From IH12 sp041987265 (lineage in GTDB: Bacteria; Pseudomonadota; Alphaproteobacteria; Caulobacterales; Hyphomonadaceae), in NCBI GenBank assembly GCA_041987265.1, contig JBHIWT010000012.1:1-35947 (forward strand): DNA of 35,947 nt, written 5' to 3'. This document shows, piece after piece, positions 15,761 to 23,158 of this stretch; the first letter of the stretch is position 1, and each line of letters opens with the position of its first letter. A program made the translations under genes and the position numbers. Under the pieces are notes generated by a model. It worked only from the letters and a program-made list of their open reading frames with translations, was not told where the DNA came from and made no database searches.

Positions 15761-16612
15761 ATGCGGATACCAGACTGGCTCGTCTATGCGCTCGTCCTGA
15801 CGGTGATCGTCGGCGTCCTGTTCTATAGTGACAGTCGGCCCGAGACGGAGATCGCCCAGCCGGCGCCGTCTGATGTTGTCATTCCGATACCTGACGATGA
15901 GCCGCTGGGACCGCTGCTGCCCGAAACCAATCCGTTCGACGAACGTATTCTGGTGCAGGTTGGCGAAGTCGAGAACGGCATCGGCACAGCGTTCGCGATC
16001 AACCAGTCCGGCCTGTGGCTGACTGCACGCCACGTTGTTGACGGGTGCTCGCAGGTGGGCCTGTCGATCGGCAACGGGCGGATGGTTCCGGTGGAAACCA
16101 TGGTGCGTTCGCCGAATTCGGATCTTGCATTGCTGTACACTGACCGTGCGCCGCGCACCGTGGGTGTTGATCTTGGCAAGGACATGCACGTGGGGGAGGC
16201 GGGCTATCATATCGGTTTCCCACAGGGCGTGTCAGGCGAAGTTTCATCACGCCTTTTGGCGCGTAGCCGACTGGTGACGCGCGGCCGTTACTCGCTGGAG
16301 GAAGGTGTGCTGGCGTGGGCCGAAACCAGCCGCTCCAGAAATCTGAGCGGAACGCTCGCTGGCATGAGCGGCGGTCCGGTATTCGATTCCGACGGTGCGG
16401 TTGTCGGCGTGACCGTCGCGGAGAGCCCTCGACGCGGCCGTATCTATACGGCGGCGCCGAGTTCCGTTATGCGCTTCCTCGATGACCATTCCGCCGTAGC
16501 GGTCAGCGGTGATACTGTACCGCTAGCGCCCGCCTCGTTCGGGCGGGAGGCGGATCGGATGAGAAAGGAACGCGCGATCGTCAAGGTCGTCTGCAGAGTG
16601 AATCCATGGTGA
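15761..16612 (+). CDS. Membrane-anchored trypsin-like serine protease
   Basis: Residues 7-23 form an N-terminal membrane anchor, followed by an acidic proline-rich linker (30-58) and a trypsin-like peptidase domain (about 62-240). The catalytic triad is visible: His91 in LTARHVVDGC, Asp121 in SPNSDLALL and Ser203 in AGMSGGPVF. This is the trypsin_2/S1C type related to DegP, but there is no PDZ domain. The C-terminus is short and basic. A paired Cys96 and Cys278 could form a disulfide, which suits a periplasmic domain. It follows the DUF350 gene by 37 bp, and its last codons overlap the start of pyrF by 7 bp. The role is probably envelope protein quality control or signal cleavage; the substrate is unknown. 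Confidence 0.87.
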   Translation: MRIPDWLVYALVLTVIVGVLFYSDSRPETEIAQPAPSDVVIPIPDDEPLGPLLPETNPFDERILVQVGEVENGIGTAFAINQSGLWLTARHVVDGCSQVGLSIGNGRMVPVETMVRSPNSDLALLYTDRAPRTVGVDLGKDMHVGEAGYHIGFPQGVSGEVSSRLLARSRLVTRGRYSLEEGVLAWAETSRSRNLSGTLAGMSGGPVFDSDGAVVGVTVAESPRRGRIYTAAPSSVMRFLDDHSAVAVSGDTVPLAPASFGREADRMRKERAIVKVVCRVNPW

Positions 16613-17505
16613 AATCGGCATTTGCTGACCGCCTCATCGCCGCGACGCGCAAGTACGGACCATTGTGCGTCGGCATTGATCCTCACGAAGACATGCTACC
16701 CGCCCTGTTTGGCCCGGTCAGCGCGGCGAGCGTCGGTCGATGGGGGCAGGCGGTCGTCGAGCGGTGTGTCGGCCGGGTCGGCGTGATCAAACCGCAGGCG
16801 GCCCTTTTCGAACGTTGGGGTTCGAAAGGCATGATGGCGCTGGAGAAGGTATGCGAGACGGCGACCAAAGCCGGACTGGTTGTGATCCTGGACGCCAAGC
16901 GCGGCGACATCGGCTCGACCGCCAAGGGCTATGCGCGCGCGTATCTGTCGTCGGCGGCGTGCTGCAAGTGTGATGCGCTGACGGTGAACCCCTACATGGG
17001 GATTGAGACGATCGAGCCGTTTGTCGCCGAAGCCGAGAAGCATCGCAAAGGTGTCGCGGTTCTCGCGCGCACCTCCAACCCGGGCGCTGCCGATTTTCAG
17101 GCGGTGGAGCAGGGTGATGAACCGCTCTACCTTCGCGTCGCCAGATCGCTGAAGCCGATGGCTGACCGCCTAAAAGGCAAAAACACGGACTGGTCTGGTC
17201 TGATGCTGGTGGTCGGCGCGACCAGTCCACAGGAAGCGGTGCAGGTTCGCGAGGCGGCGCCCAACTCCCTGTTCCTGGTGCCCGGCTACGGGGCGCAGGG
17301 CGCAAGCGCCAAGAGCGCGCTGACCGGCTTCCGCAAGGGTCCAAGTGGGCTGGAGGGCGGCGTCGTCAACGCGTCGCGTTCAGTCACCTATCTGCCGGGC
17401 TCAGATGAAGCGGAAACCGCGGCGGACTGGGAGGCGGCGATCGGCAAGGCCATCACCGCGGCGCAGAATGATTTGCGCGCAGCGGCCGGTTACCCCGAAG
17501 GCTAG
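16606..17505 (+). CDS. pyrF: Orotidine 5'-phosphate decarboxylase, type 2
   Basis: It decarboxylates OMP to UMP, the last step of pyrimidine synthesis, in the cytosol. The 299 residues fit the longer type 2 family (about 270-300) rather than the roughly 230-residue type 1. Signatures are PLCVGIDPHEDMLP near the N-terminus, VIKPQAALFERWG, the catalytic VILDAKRGDIGSTA at about 92-105 (Asp-Lys-Asp triad), DALTVNPYMGIETIEPF, VLARTSNPGA, LMLVVGATSP and FLVPGYGAQGA. The start ATG lies inside the end of the protease gene (7-bp overlap), an unexplained pairing with an envelope protease that probably reflects only transcription from a shared promoter. Confidence 0.95.
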   Translation: MVKSAFADRLIAATRKYGPLCVGIDPHEDMLPALFGPVSAASVGRWGQAVVERCVGRVGVIKPQAALFERWGSKGMMALEKVCETATKAGLVVILDAKRGDIGSTAKGYARAYLSSAACCKCDALTVNPYMGIETIEPFVAEAEKHRKGVAVLARTSNPGAADFQAVEQGDEPLYLRVARSLKPMADRLKGKNTDWSGLMLVVGATSPQEAVQVREAAPNSLFLVPGYGAQGASAKSALTGFRKGPSGLEGGVVNASRSVTYLPGSDEAETAADWEAAIGKAITAAQNDLRAAAGYPEG

Positions 17506-17518
17506 GCGGCGATCCGCC
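17505..17518 (+). terminator. Short hairpin at the pyrF stop
   Basis: GGCGG-CGAT-CCGCC immediately follows the pyrF stop codon; a shifted 5-bp pairing (GCGGC with GCCGC) is also possible. The stem is short and has no T-run, so a terminator role is only possible. The following 140 bp up to the dehydrogenase start would then hold its promoter. Confidence 0.3.
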
Positions 17519-17659
17519 GCTGAGCCGGTCGAGACAGCCTAATTGTCGCCGATTCCGTGGATACTGCGGCCGATGCAGGGCTGACACTGCCAGATCTCGG
17601 CTTTATGGTTTTTGTTCGGAACGGCGAAAAATCAGCCGCCGGGCGGGAGAGGAAACACC

Positions 17660-19804
17660 ATGAAGATGCAACGAGCCGCGATAGCGGCGTGTGCGCTGCT
17701 TGCGGTTGCCGCCTGCGGAGAGGGCGCTCAGGATCAGCCGAGCGCGATTGTTCCGCAGGTTACAGCGGCTGAAGTCGATGGGCAGGTTATCGCCGACGCA
17801 GACCTTCGCCCCGGCGTCTGGCTGTCTCATGGGCGAACGTATTCCGAACAGCGCTTCTCGCCGCTGGAGCGCATCTCAACCGGCAACATCGACCAGCTTG
17901 GCCTGACCTGGGTCGAAGAACTCGACACGATGCGCGGCATGGAATCGACGCCGATCGTTGTCGATGGCGTCATGTATGTCACCTCGGCATGGTCAGTAGT
18001 TTACGCGCTTGACGCCAAGACCGGCGAGCGGCTGTGGAAGTTCGACCCGGAAGTCGACAAGGCGCGCGGCGTTTACGCTTGCTGCGATGTCGTCAACCGC
18101 GGTGTCGCACTGTGGAACGGCAAGGTCTATCTCGGCACAATCGACGGTCGCCTGATCGCGCTCGATACGGCGACAGGCAACAAGGTCTGGGAAACGCTCA
18201 CCGTTGACCAGTCGCGTCCCTACACGATCACCGGCGCCCCCCGCGTCGTCAAAGGCAAGGTCCTGATCGGCAATGGCGGCGCCGAGCTCGGCGTTCGCGG
18301 CTACATCACCGCGTATGACGCGATCACCGGCGAGCAGGCATGGCGCTTCTACACGGTGCCCAATCCGAACAAGGAACCCGATGGCGCGGCGTCGGACGCA
18401 GTGTTTGCCGAACTGGCCAACGATACATGGGACGATGAAGGCGCATGGCGTGAAGTCGGCGGCGGCGGCACCGCTTGGGATGCGATGGCCTACGATCCCG
18501 AGCTCGACATCCTCTACATTGGTGTCGGCAACGGCACGCCGTGGAACCGGCGCCTGCGTTCGCCGTCCGGCGGCGACAACCTGTTCCTGTCGTCCATTCT
18601 CGCGCTGAAACCCGATACCGGCGCGTATGTCTGGCACTATCAGACCACGCCCGGCGAAACGTGGGATTACACCGCGACGCAACACATCATTCTCGCCGAT
18701 CTCGAGATCGGCGGCGAGACGCGCAAGGTTGCGATGCAGGCGCCGAAGAATGGTTTCTTCTACGTTCTGGATCGTGAGACCGGCGAGCTTCTGTCGGGCG
18801 ACATGTACCAGCCTGTGACCTGGGCGAGCGGCATCGACATGGCGACGGGGCGTCCGATCGAAACGCCGAACGCGCGCTATGATGCTGGTCCGCAGCTCGC
18901 TTATCCCGGACCTTTGGGCAGCCACAACTGGCACCCGATGGCGTTCAGCCCGGATACCGGACTGGTCTACATTCCCGCATTCACAGTGCCGGCAGTTTAC
19001 GCCGACGATGAGACCTTCACCTATCGCCCCGGCTTCTGGAACACCGGGACGAGCAGTCTGCCCGGCGCGTTGCCTGGCAATATCGACGAACGCATGCAGG
19101 TCGTGAAGGACCTGAACATCTCGGGCCAGCTCGTGGCCTGGGACCCGGTGGCGAAGGCGCCGCGCTGGACGGTCGATTACCCATCGCCATGGAATGGCGG
19201 CGTGCTGGCCACGGCGGGCGACCTGATCTTCCAGGGCGGGATCGACGCCAAGTTCAGGGCCTACAATGCAACCAGCGGCGATCAGCTCTGGGAATCCGAG
19301 GCGATGTTCCCGGCGCTGTCCGGACCGGTCTCCTACGAGATCGACGGCGAACAGTATGTAGCTGTCACCGCTGGGTGGGGGACAGTGCTGCCGCTGCTCG
19401 GCGATTTCGGTGTGCCGCAGGTAGGCCTGCCGGAACGTGGAATGGTGTTGGTGTTCAAGCTGGGCGGAACCGCCGAGCTCGAGATATTCGAACCTTTCCC
19501 GATCGAGAATGTTCCGGCCGGCGACCAGTTCGGCAACGAACAGATGATCGCGCGCGGCAAGGAAATCTACTACGCTAACTGCATGGTCTGTCATGGTGAG
19601 GCGGTTGTATCCGGCGGCGTCATTCAGGATCTGCGCTGGGCGCAGGCGCCAGGTTCGAAGGATGACTTCGCCGAGGTGGTGCTCAACGGCCGCTACGCCA
19701 GTGCGGGCATGGTCAGCTTCGCTGAGACAATGACCGAGGATGACGCGGAAGCGGTGCGCGCCTACATACTGCAGCGCGCCCACGAAGACGCCGACCCGCA
19801 ATAG
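17660..19804 (+). CDS. PQQ-dependent quinohaemoprotein alcohol dehydrogenase-type lipoprotein
   Basis: The ATG at 17660, with GGGAGAGGA upstream, gives 714 residues. A signal ends in VAAC (Cys19), so the protein is predicted to be lipid-anchored in the periplasm. Residues 50-600 form the eight-bladed quinoprotein propeller, with PGVWLSHGRTYSEQRFSPL, blade repeats ending in xxTGxxxW, the adjacent cysteines Cys141-Cys142 that make the PQQ-stacking disulfide, and PGETWDYTATQ with the likely catalytic Asp336. Residues 620-705 form a cytochrome c domain: CMVCH at 641-645 with a candidate distal Met684 in SAGMVSF. This is the type II quinohaemoprotein plan. The substrate (an alcohol or aldehyde) cannot be read from sequence. 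No PQQ-synthesis gene is in the window. Single gene with its own upstream region. Confidence 0.92.
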   Translation: MKMQRAAIAACALLAVAACGEGAQDQPSAIVPQVTAAEVDGQVIADADLRPGVWLSHGRTYSEQRFSPLERISTGNIDQLGLTWVEELDTMRGMESTPIVVDGVMYVTSAWSVVYALDAKTGERLWKFDPEVDKARGVYACCDVVNRGVALWNGKVYLGTIDGRLIALDTATGNKVWETLTVDQSRPYTITGAPRVVKGKVLIGNGGAELGVRGYITAYDAITGEQAWRFYTVPNPNKEPDGAASDAVFAELANDTWDDEGAWREVGGGGTAWDAMAYDPELDILYIGVGNGTPWNRRLRSPSGGDNLFLSSILALKPDTGAYVWHYQTTPGETWDYTATQHIILADLEIGGETRKVAMQAPKNGFFYVLDRETGELLSGDMYQPVTWASGIDMATGRPIETPNARYDAGPQLAYPGPLGSHNWHPMAFSPDTGLVYIPAFTVPAVYADDETFTYRPGFWNTGTSSLPGALPGNIDERMQVVKDLNISGQLVAWDPVAKAPRWTVDYPSPWNGGVLATAGDLIFQGGIDAKFRAYNATSGDQLWESEAMFPALSGPVSYEIDGEQYVAVTAGWGTVLPLLGDFGVPQVGLPERGMVLVFKLGGTAELEIFEPFPIENVPAGDQFGNEQMIARGKEIYYANCMVCHGEAVVSGGVIQDLRWAQAPGSKDDFAEVVLNGRYASAGMVSFAETMTEDDAEAVRAYILQRAHEDADPQ

Positions 19805-19813
19805 GATGCATCG

Positions 19814-20104
19814 ATGAGCGACCTGCCGATTGAACGCGAAGACGGATCAACCGGCGGTCGCTATGTCGTTGTCGTCGGTGGCCATGAAGCAGAGATGACC
19901 TATTCGCGCGCCGGCGAGAGGCTGATCATCATCGACCACACGGGCGTACCATCAGAGCTTGGCGGCCGCGGCGTTGGTCAGGCGCTGGTGCTGCGCGCGA
20001 TCGAGGATGCGCGGGCGGAAGGCTTCCGGATCATTCCACTGTGTCCGTTCGCCAAGGCGCAGTTCGACAAGCACCCGGAATGGGCTGACGTCCTGAAGAC
20101 CTAG
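19814..20104 (+). CDS. Short GNAT-type N-acetyltransferase (COG2388 type)
   Basis: This 96-residue protein is the minimal acetyltransferase fold of the YjdJ/COG2388 group. The core has GGHEAEMTYSRAGERLIIIDHTGVPSELGGRGVGQALV, where the GGRGVG turn binds acetyl-CoA, then a helix (VLRAIEDARAEGFRIIPLC), and it ends with PFAKAQFDKHPEW, a hallmark of this short family. Proteins of this group may acetylate small molecules or proteins, with no settled substrate. It begins 9 bp after the dehydrogenase stop and probably shares its transcript, without an obvious link in function. A bidirectional hairpin follows. Confidence 0.9.
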   Translation: MSDLPIEREDGSTGGRYVVVVGGHEAEMTYSRAGERLIIIDHTGVPSELGGRGVGQALVLRAIEDARAEGFRIIPLCPFAKAQFDKHPEWADVLKT

Positions 20105-20127
20105 CCAGAGCAAGCCGCCAAGCAAGA

Positions 20128-20152
20128 ACGGCGGCCCGTTTCGAGCCGCCGT
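20128..20152. terminator. Bidirectional hairpin between convergent genes
   Basis: ACGGCGGC and GCCGCCGT form a perfect 8-bp stem with a 9-nt loop, 23 bp after the acetyltransferase stop and 25 bp from the stop of the convergent lipoprotein gene. Short pyrimidine tracts (TCTT) flank it on each strand, so it can serve as terminator for both. Confidence 0.7.
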
Positions 20153-20177
20153 CTTCGAATTGATTGGCATGCGCCGC

Positions 20178-20777
20178 TTACTTCGGATTGCAGAAGACCA
20201 GGAAGTCCTGCGTCGCCTGATCGATACCCGACAGCGTGCCAATGTATTTGGCCGAAACCTGCGTCGCCGGATCGGACACGAACGCCCATTGCGGCTCAGC
20301 GCTGGCGTCCAGAATCGTCACCGTGTCCAGGGTCGACATCTGACGAAGCGCCGAGGATTCCATCGGGAAAACGAATTTCGTATCGCCGGATGCGTCCGTT
20401 TCGAACGTACCGGAAATCCGGTCAGCGCGACCGCCCAGACGAATGCGATAGGTCGCTTGCTGTCCGGCCATACTGGCGGGCTGCATGCCGAGATGACCCG
20501 TAAGCGACCCGTTGTCAGGGTTGCACGTCACGGCGAAACCGGCCGGGCTGTCCACCGAACCACCAGACTGAACCATCGCCAGGATCGGGTCCTGCGGCAG
20601 CAGGCGCTCTTCGCTCATCCACGTCGTGGTCGCGGCCATATTGGCGATGGCGGCGCTGGCGGCGGGAGTCAGCGCAACAGCGCCGCTCGATGACCCGGTC
20701 GATCCTGTCGTCGGCTGGCTGGCGCACGCAGCCGCCATCAATCCGCTGGCGGCCAACAGGCCAAGGCGCATGCTCAT
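20178..20777 (-). CDS. Putative lipoprotein, unknown function
   Basis: The 199 residues begin with a lipoprotein signal (LMAAAC, Cys18), followed by a Ser/Thr/Gly linker (19-40). The body has a region with WMSEERLLPQDPILAMVQSGG, a VTCNPDNGSLTGHLGM stretch and a predicted beta-rich part (ATYRIRLGGRADRISGTFETD, then DTKFVFPM), closing with FLVFCNPK. The two CNP motifs, at about 84 and 196, suggest a disulfide joining start and end of a small beta barrel. No family is recognised. The gene is convergent with the acetyltransferase gene. Upstream it is only 34 bp from the quinone-oxidoreductase stop on the same strand, so it may be transcribed after that gene. Confidence 0.8.
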   Translation of the reverse strand: MSMRLGLLAASGLMAAACASQPTTGSTGSSSGAVALTPAASAAIANMAATTTWMSEERLLPQDPILAMVQSGGSVDSPAGFAVTCNPDNGSLTGHLGMQPASMAGQQATYRIRLGGRADRISGTFETDASGDTKFVFPMESSALRQMSTLDTVTILDASAEPQWAFVSDPATQVSAKYIGTLSGIDQATQDFLVFCNPK

Positions 20778-20811
20778 ATACTCGTCCTCCGATAACTGTC
20801 ACATCGCGGTA

Positions 20812-21807
20812 TCACCCGATTGTGACGACGACTTTGCCTTTCGCACGGCGCTCCGAGAGCTCTTTTATGGCGTCAGCGGCTCTTTCGAGCGGATATGCGT
20901 TCGAAATGTGGGGCCGGATAGCGCCTTCGCCATAAAGACGGAAGAGGTCGGCGAGGTTTTCCGCATGAAGATCAGGAAAGGACTTAACGAACGCGCCCCA
21001 GAACACGCCGACGATCTGGCATGATTTCAGAAGCGTAAGATTGAGCGGAGGGCGCGGAATGCCGGCCGGGAAGCCGATGACAAGATAGCGGCCATCCCAG
21101 TTCATCGCCCGCAGCGCCGGTTCGCAGTAATCACCGCCGACGCCGTCATAGATGACGTCCACGCCGCCGCCGCCCATTTCCTTGATCTTGTTTGACAGCG
21201 CCTTCTGCTGGTCCTTGTCCAGCGGGTTTTCAGGATAGACGAAGCCCTTGGTCGCGCCCTTGGACATGGCGAAGTCGACCTTTTCCTGGCTCGATGCGGC
21301 GGCGATCACCTCCGCGCCCATGGCTGCGCCAAGCTCGACGGCGGCGAGGCCGACGCCGCCAGCGGCGCCAAGCACGAGCAGGCTTTCGCCTTTCCTGAGT
21401 TTGGCGCGGTCCTTCAGGGCGTAGTGCGACGTGCCATAGGTCATCAGGAAGGCCGCGCCTTCCTCGAACGGCATGCCTTCGGGCAGGGCGGTCATCCGGT
21501 CGGCTTCGGTGACGACTTCCTCCGCCATGCCGCCCCAGCCGCACGAGCCGAACACTTTATCGCCCGGCTTGAATTTGGTGACGCCTTCGCCGACCGATTT
21601 GATCACCCCCGCGATCTCGCCGCCCGGGGAGAACGGCCGTTCGGGCTTGAACTGGTACATGTCCTGAATGATCAGGAAGTCCGGGAAGTTCACACCGACC
21701 GCCTTGATCGAGACCACCACTTCTCGCGCCTTCGGCTCGGGGGAGGGCACGTCCTCCATCACCAGTGTGTCCGGCAGGCCCGGGGCTTTGGAAAGGACGG
21801 CTTTCAT
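20812..21807 (-). CDS. NADPH:quinone oxidoreductase family protein (MDR, zinc-free)
   Basis: The 331 residues follow the medium-chain dehydrogenase/reductase plan of quinone oxidoreductases. The N-terminal GroES-like domain contains VGVNFPDFLIIQDMYQ and FSPGGEIAGVIKSVGEGV with the usual KPGDKVFG turn. The nucleotide domain has VLGAAGGVGLAAVELG (about 145-160), AASSQEKVDFAMSKGA and DVIYDGVGGDY. The zinc-ligand cysteines and histidines of alcohol dehydrogenases are absent. Likely activity is NADPH-dependent reduction of quinones or enones, in the cytosol; the substrate is unknown. It precedes the lipoprotein gene by 34 bp on the same strand and is divergent from the SpoU-type methyltransferase. 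Confidence 0.92.
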   Translation of the reverse strand: MKAVLSKAPGLPDTLVMEDVPSPEPKAREVVVSIKAVGVNFPDFLIIQDMYQFKPERPFSPGGEIAGVIKSVGEGVTKFKPGDKVFGSCGWGGMAEEVVTEADRMTALPEGMPFEEGAAFLMTYGTSHYALKDRAKLRKGESLLVLGAAGGVGLAAVELGAAMGAEVIAAASSQEKVDFAMSKGATKGFVYPENPLDKDQQKALSNKIKEMGGGGVDVIYDGVGGDYCEPALRAMNWDGRYLVIGFPAGIPRPPLNLTLLKSCQIVGVFWGAFVKSFPDLHAENLADLFRLYGEGAIRPHISNAYPLERAADAIKELSERRAKGKVVVTIG

Positions 21808-21905
21808 GTTCTCGATACTCCGCTATTCAGCTCTGATCAGTTTGCGCCGGACCCTAGCGAGCATGGCCAAGGCTGGGAAGGTTGCGAGTTTAACGGACGG
21901 GCGTG

Positions 21906-22424
21906 ATGCGTGGATATTTCGGGATAGGCGCCGAGGGCATTTCCAAACCGATGAATCTCGGCGCTCTGATGCGCACCGCGCACGCCTTCGGGGCCAGTTT
22001 CACGTTTTCGGTCAACGCCGAAAGCCGAATCCGACAGGCTTACAAATCGGATACGTCCAAGTCGGCGGAGCATGTGCCGTACTATTCCTGGGCCTCGATC
22101 GATGAAATGGTCCTGCCCAACGGCTGCGATCTGGTCGGCGTCGAGCTGACCGACGACGCAGTGGACCTGCCATCGTTCAAGCATCCGCTGAACGCGGCCT
22201 ACGTGCTGGGCCGGGAGAAGGGCGACCTGTCGCAGGAGATGCTCGACCGCTGCGCCCACGTCGTGAAGATCCCGACGCGGTTCTGCATCAATGTTTCGCT
22301 TGCCGGCGCGCTGGTCATGTATGACCGGATCATCTGCTTTGGCGGCTATCCTGCGCGTCCGATGATGCCCGGCGGGCCCAAGCAGCAACCGGAGAAGGCC
22401 CGCTCGCGCAGTGAGAAACGCTAG
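21906..22424 (+). CDS. SpoU/TrmH-family RNA 2'-O-methyltransferase
   Basis: At 172 residues this is a minimal SPOUT-fold methyltransferase. Motif 1 is NLGALMRTAHAFGA near the start (Asn and Arg of the catalytic site), motif 2 is AAYVLGREKGDLSQEML, and motif 3 is KIPTRFCINVSLAGALVMYDR, which form the knotted SAM-binding site. No RNA-binding extension is attached. The target could be a tRNA or rRNA ribose; relatives of this short size include TrmL, but its typical tRNA partner cannot be inferred here. I use the ATG at 21906; a GTG sits just before. The stop shares CTAG with the convergent membrane-protein gene (22421-22424). Confidence 0.88.
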   Translation: MRGYFGIGAEGISKPMNLGALMRTAHAFGASFTFSVNAESRIRQAYKSDTSKSAEHVPYYSWASIDEMVLPNGCDLVGVELTDDAVDLPSFKHPLNAAYVLGREKGDLSQEMLDRCAHVVKIPTRFCINVSLAGALVMYDRIICFGGYPARPMMPGGPKQQPEKARSRSEKR

Positions 22425-22927
22425 GCCTGCTCCGCGCGCCGTCGCAGGGCGAGCCCGCCGGCGACCAGTGCGAGGCTGAGGACGAGGCTGATCGCGAATT
22501 GTCCTGCGAGCCATGCGCCGCCCCGGCCGGTTTCATCCACCAGCGCCCAGACGAACATCGCGATGGCGCCAAACGCAGCGATGACGCCGGCATAGGGCAG
22601 GGCGAACGCCGCTGTGCGCCGAACAGGCTGGTCGGTACGCCAGCCGCCATAGATCCATCGGCCCAGCATGGCGAGCATGGAACCGACCAGTACAGGCGGC
22701 GCACAGACCATCGCCACGCTGGTGAGCCCGTCGAAGGCGCGGCGCCATTCTACAAAGGTGAACGAAACGACCAGCGCCAGAACCAGAAAGACCAGCGCAA
22801 CCAGCGCGCCGACCGTCATCAGGACACCGCCGGGGATACGCCGCCACAACGGGACCTGCGTGACCTGGACTTCAGTATCGCCCGGCGTTGTCGTTGTTGG
22901 ATTGTGGTCGTCATCTGCGGCCATCAT
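22421..22927 (-). CDS. Four-helix membrane protein, unknown function
   Basis: The 168-residue protein has a hydrophilic Thr/Asp-rich N-terminus (1-27) and four membrane segments: about 34-60 (GVLMTVGALVALVFLVLALVV), 70-92, 107-129 (AFALPYAGVIAAFGAIAMFV) and 140-160. The C-terminus is basic (LRRRAEQA), so it probably faces the cytosol. No known family is recognised. Its start region is divergent from the NtrC-type regulator, separated by 231 bp, which is the largest shared control region on this side of the window. Confidence 0.75.
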   Translation of the reverse strand: MMAADDDHNPTTTTPGDTEVQVTQVPLWRRIPGGVLMTVGALVALVFLVLALVVSFTFVEWRRAFDGLTSVAMVCAPPVLVGSMLAMLGRWIYGGWRTDQPVRRTAAFALPYAGVIAAFGAIAMFVWALVDETGRGGAWLAGQFAISLVLSLALVAGGLALRRRAEQA

Positions 22928-23158
22928 ACGCCTGCGTCTCGTCCGTTCGCGTCTTAATCATATAGCCGCTTGTTTACCCCAAGGTCCAAGTTCCGGCTCA
23001 AATCGTCCCTGAATGAAGCGATTATTGCGACGGTTAACGCGATCCGGGCAAATTCAACGAGCCGGATTAAGCTCGATTTCAACACTTCGTGCCACTTTGA
23101 CCCGCAACAGATAGTGCGGCCGCCAATGAGCCGCCTTCGACTTTGATGGTGTGGTGTG

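Noticed and set aside
17993..19801. 602-codon open frame on the minus strand
   Set aside because: It is the antisense frame of the quinohaemoprotein gene, with an Arg/His/Ala-rich product typical of a GC-rich shadow frame.
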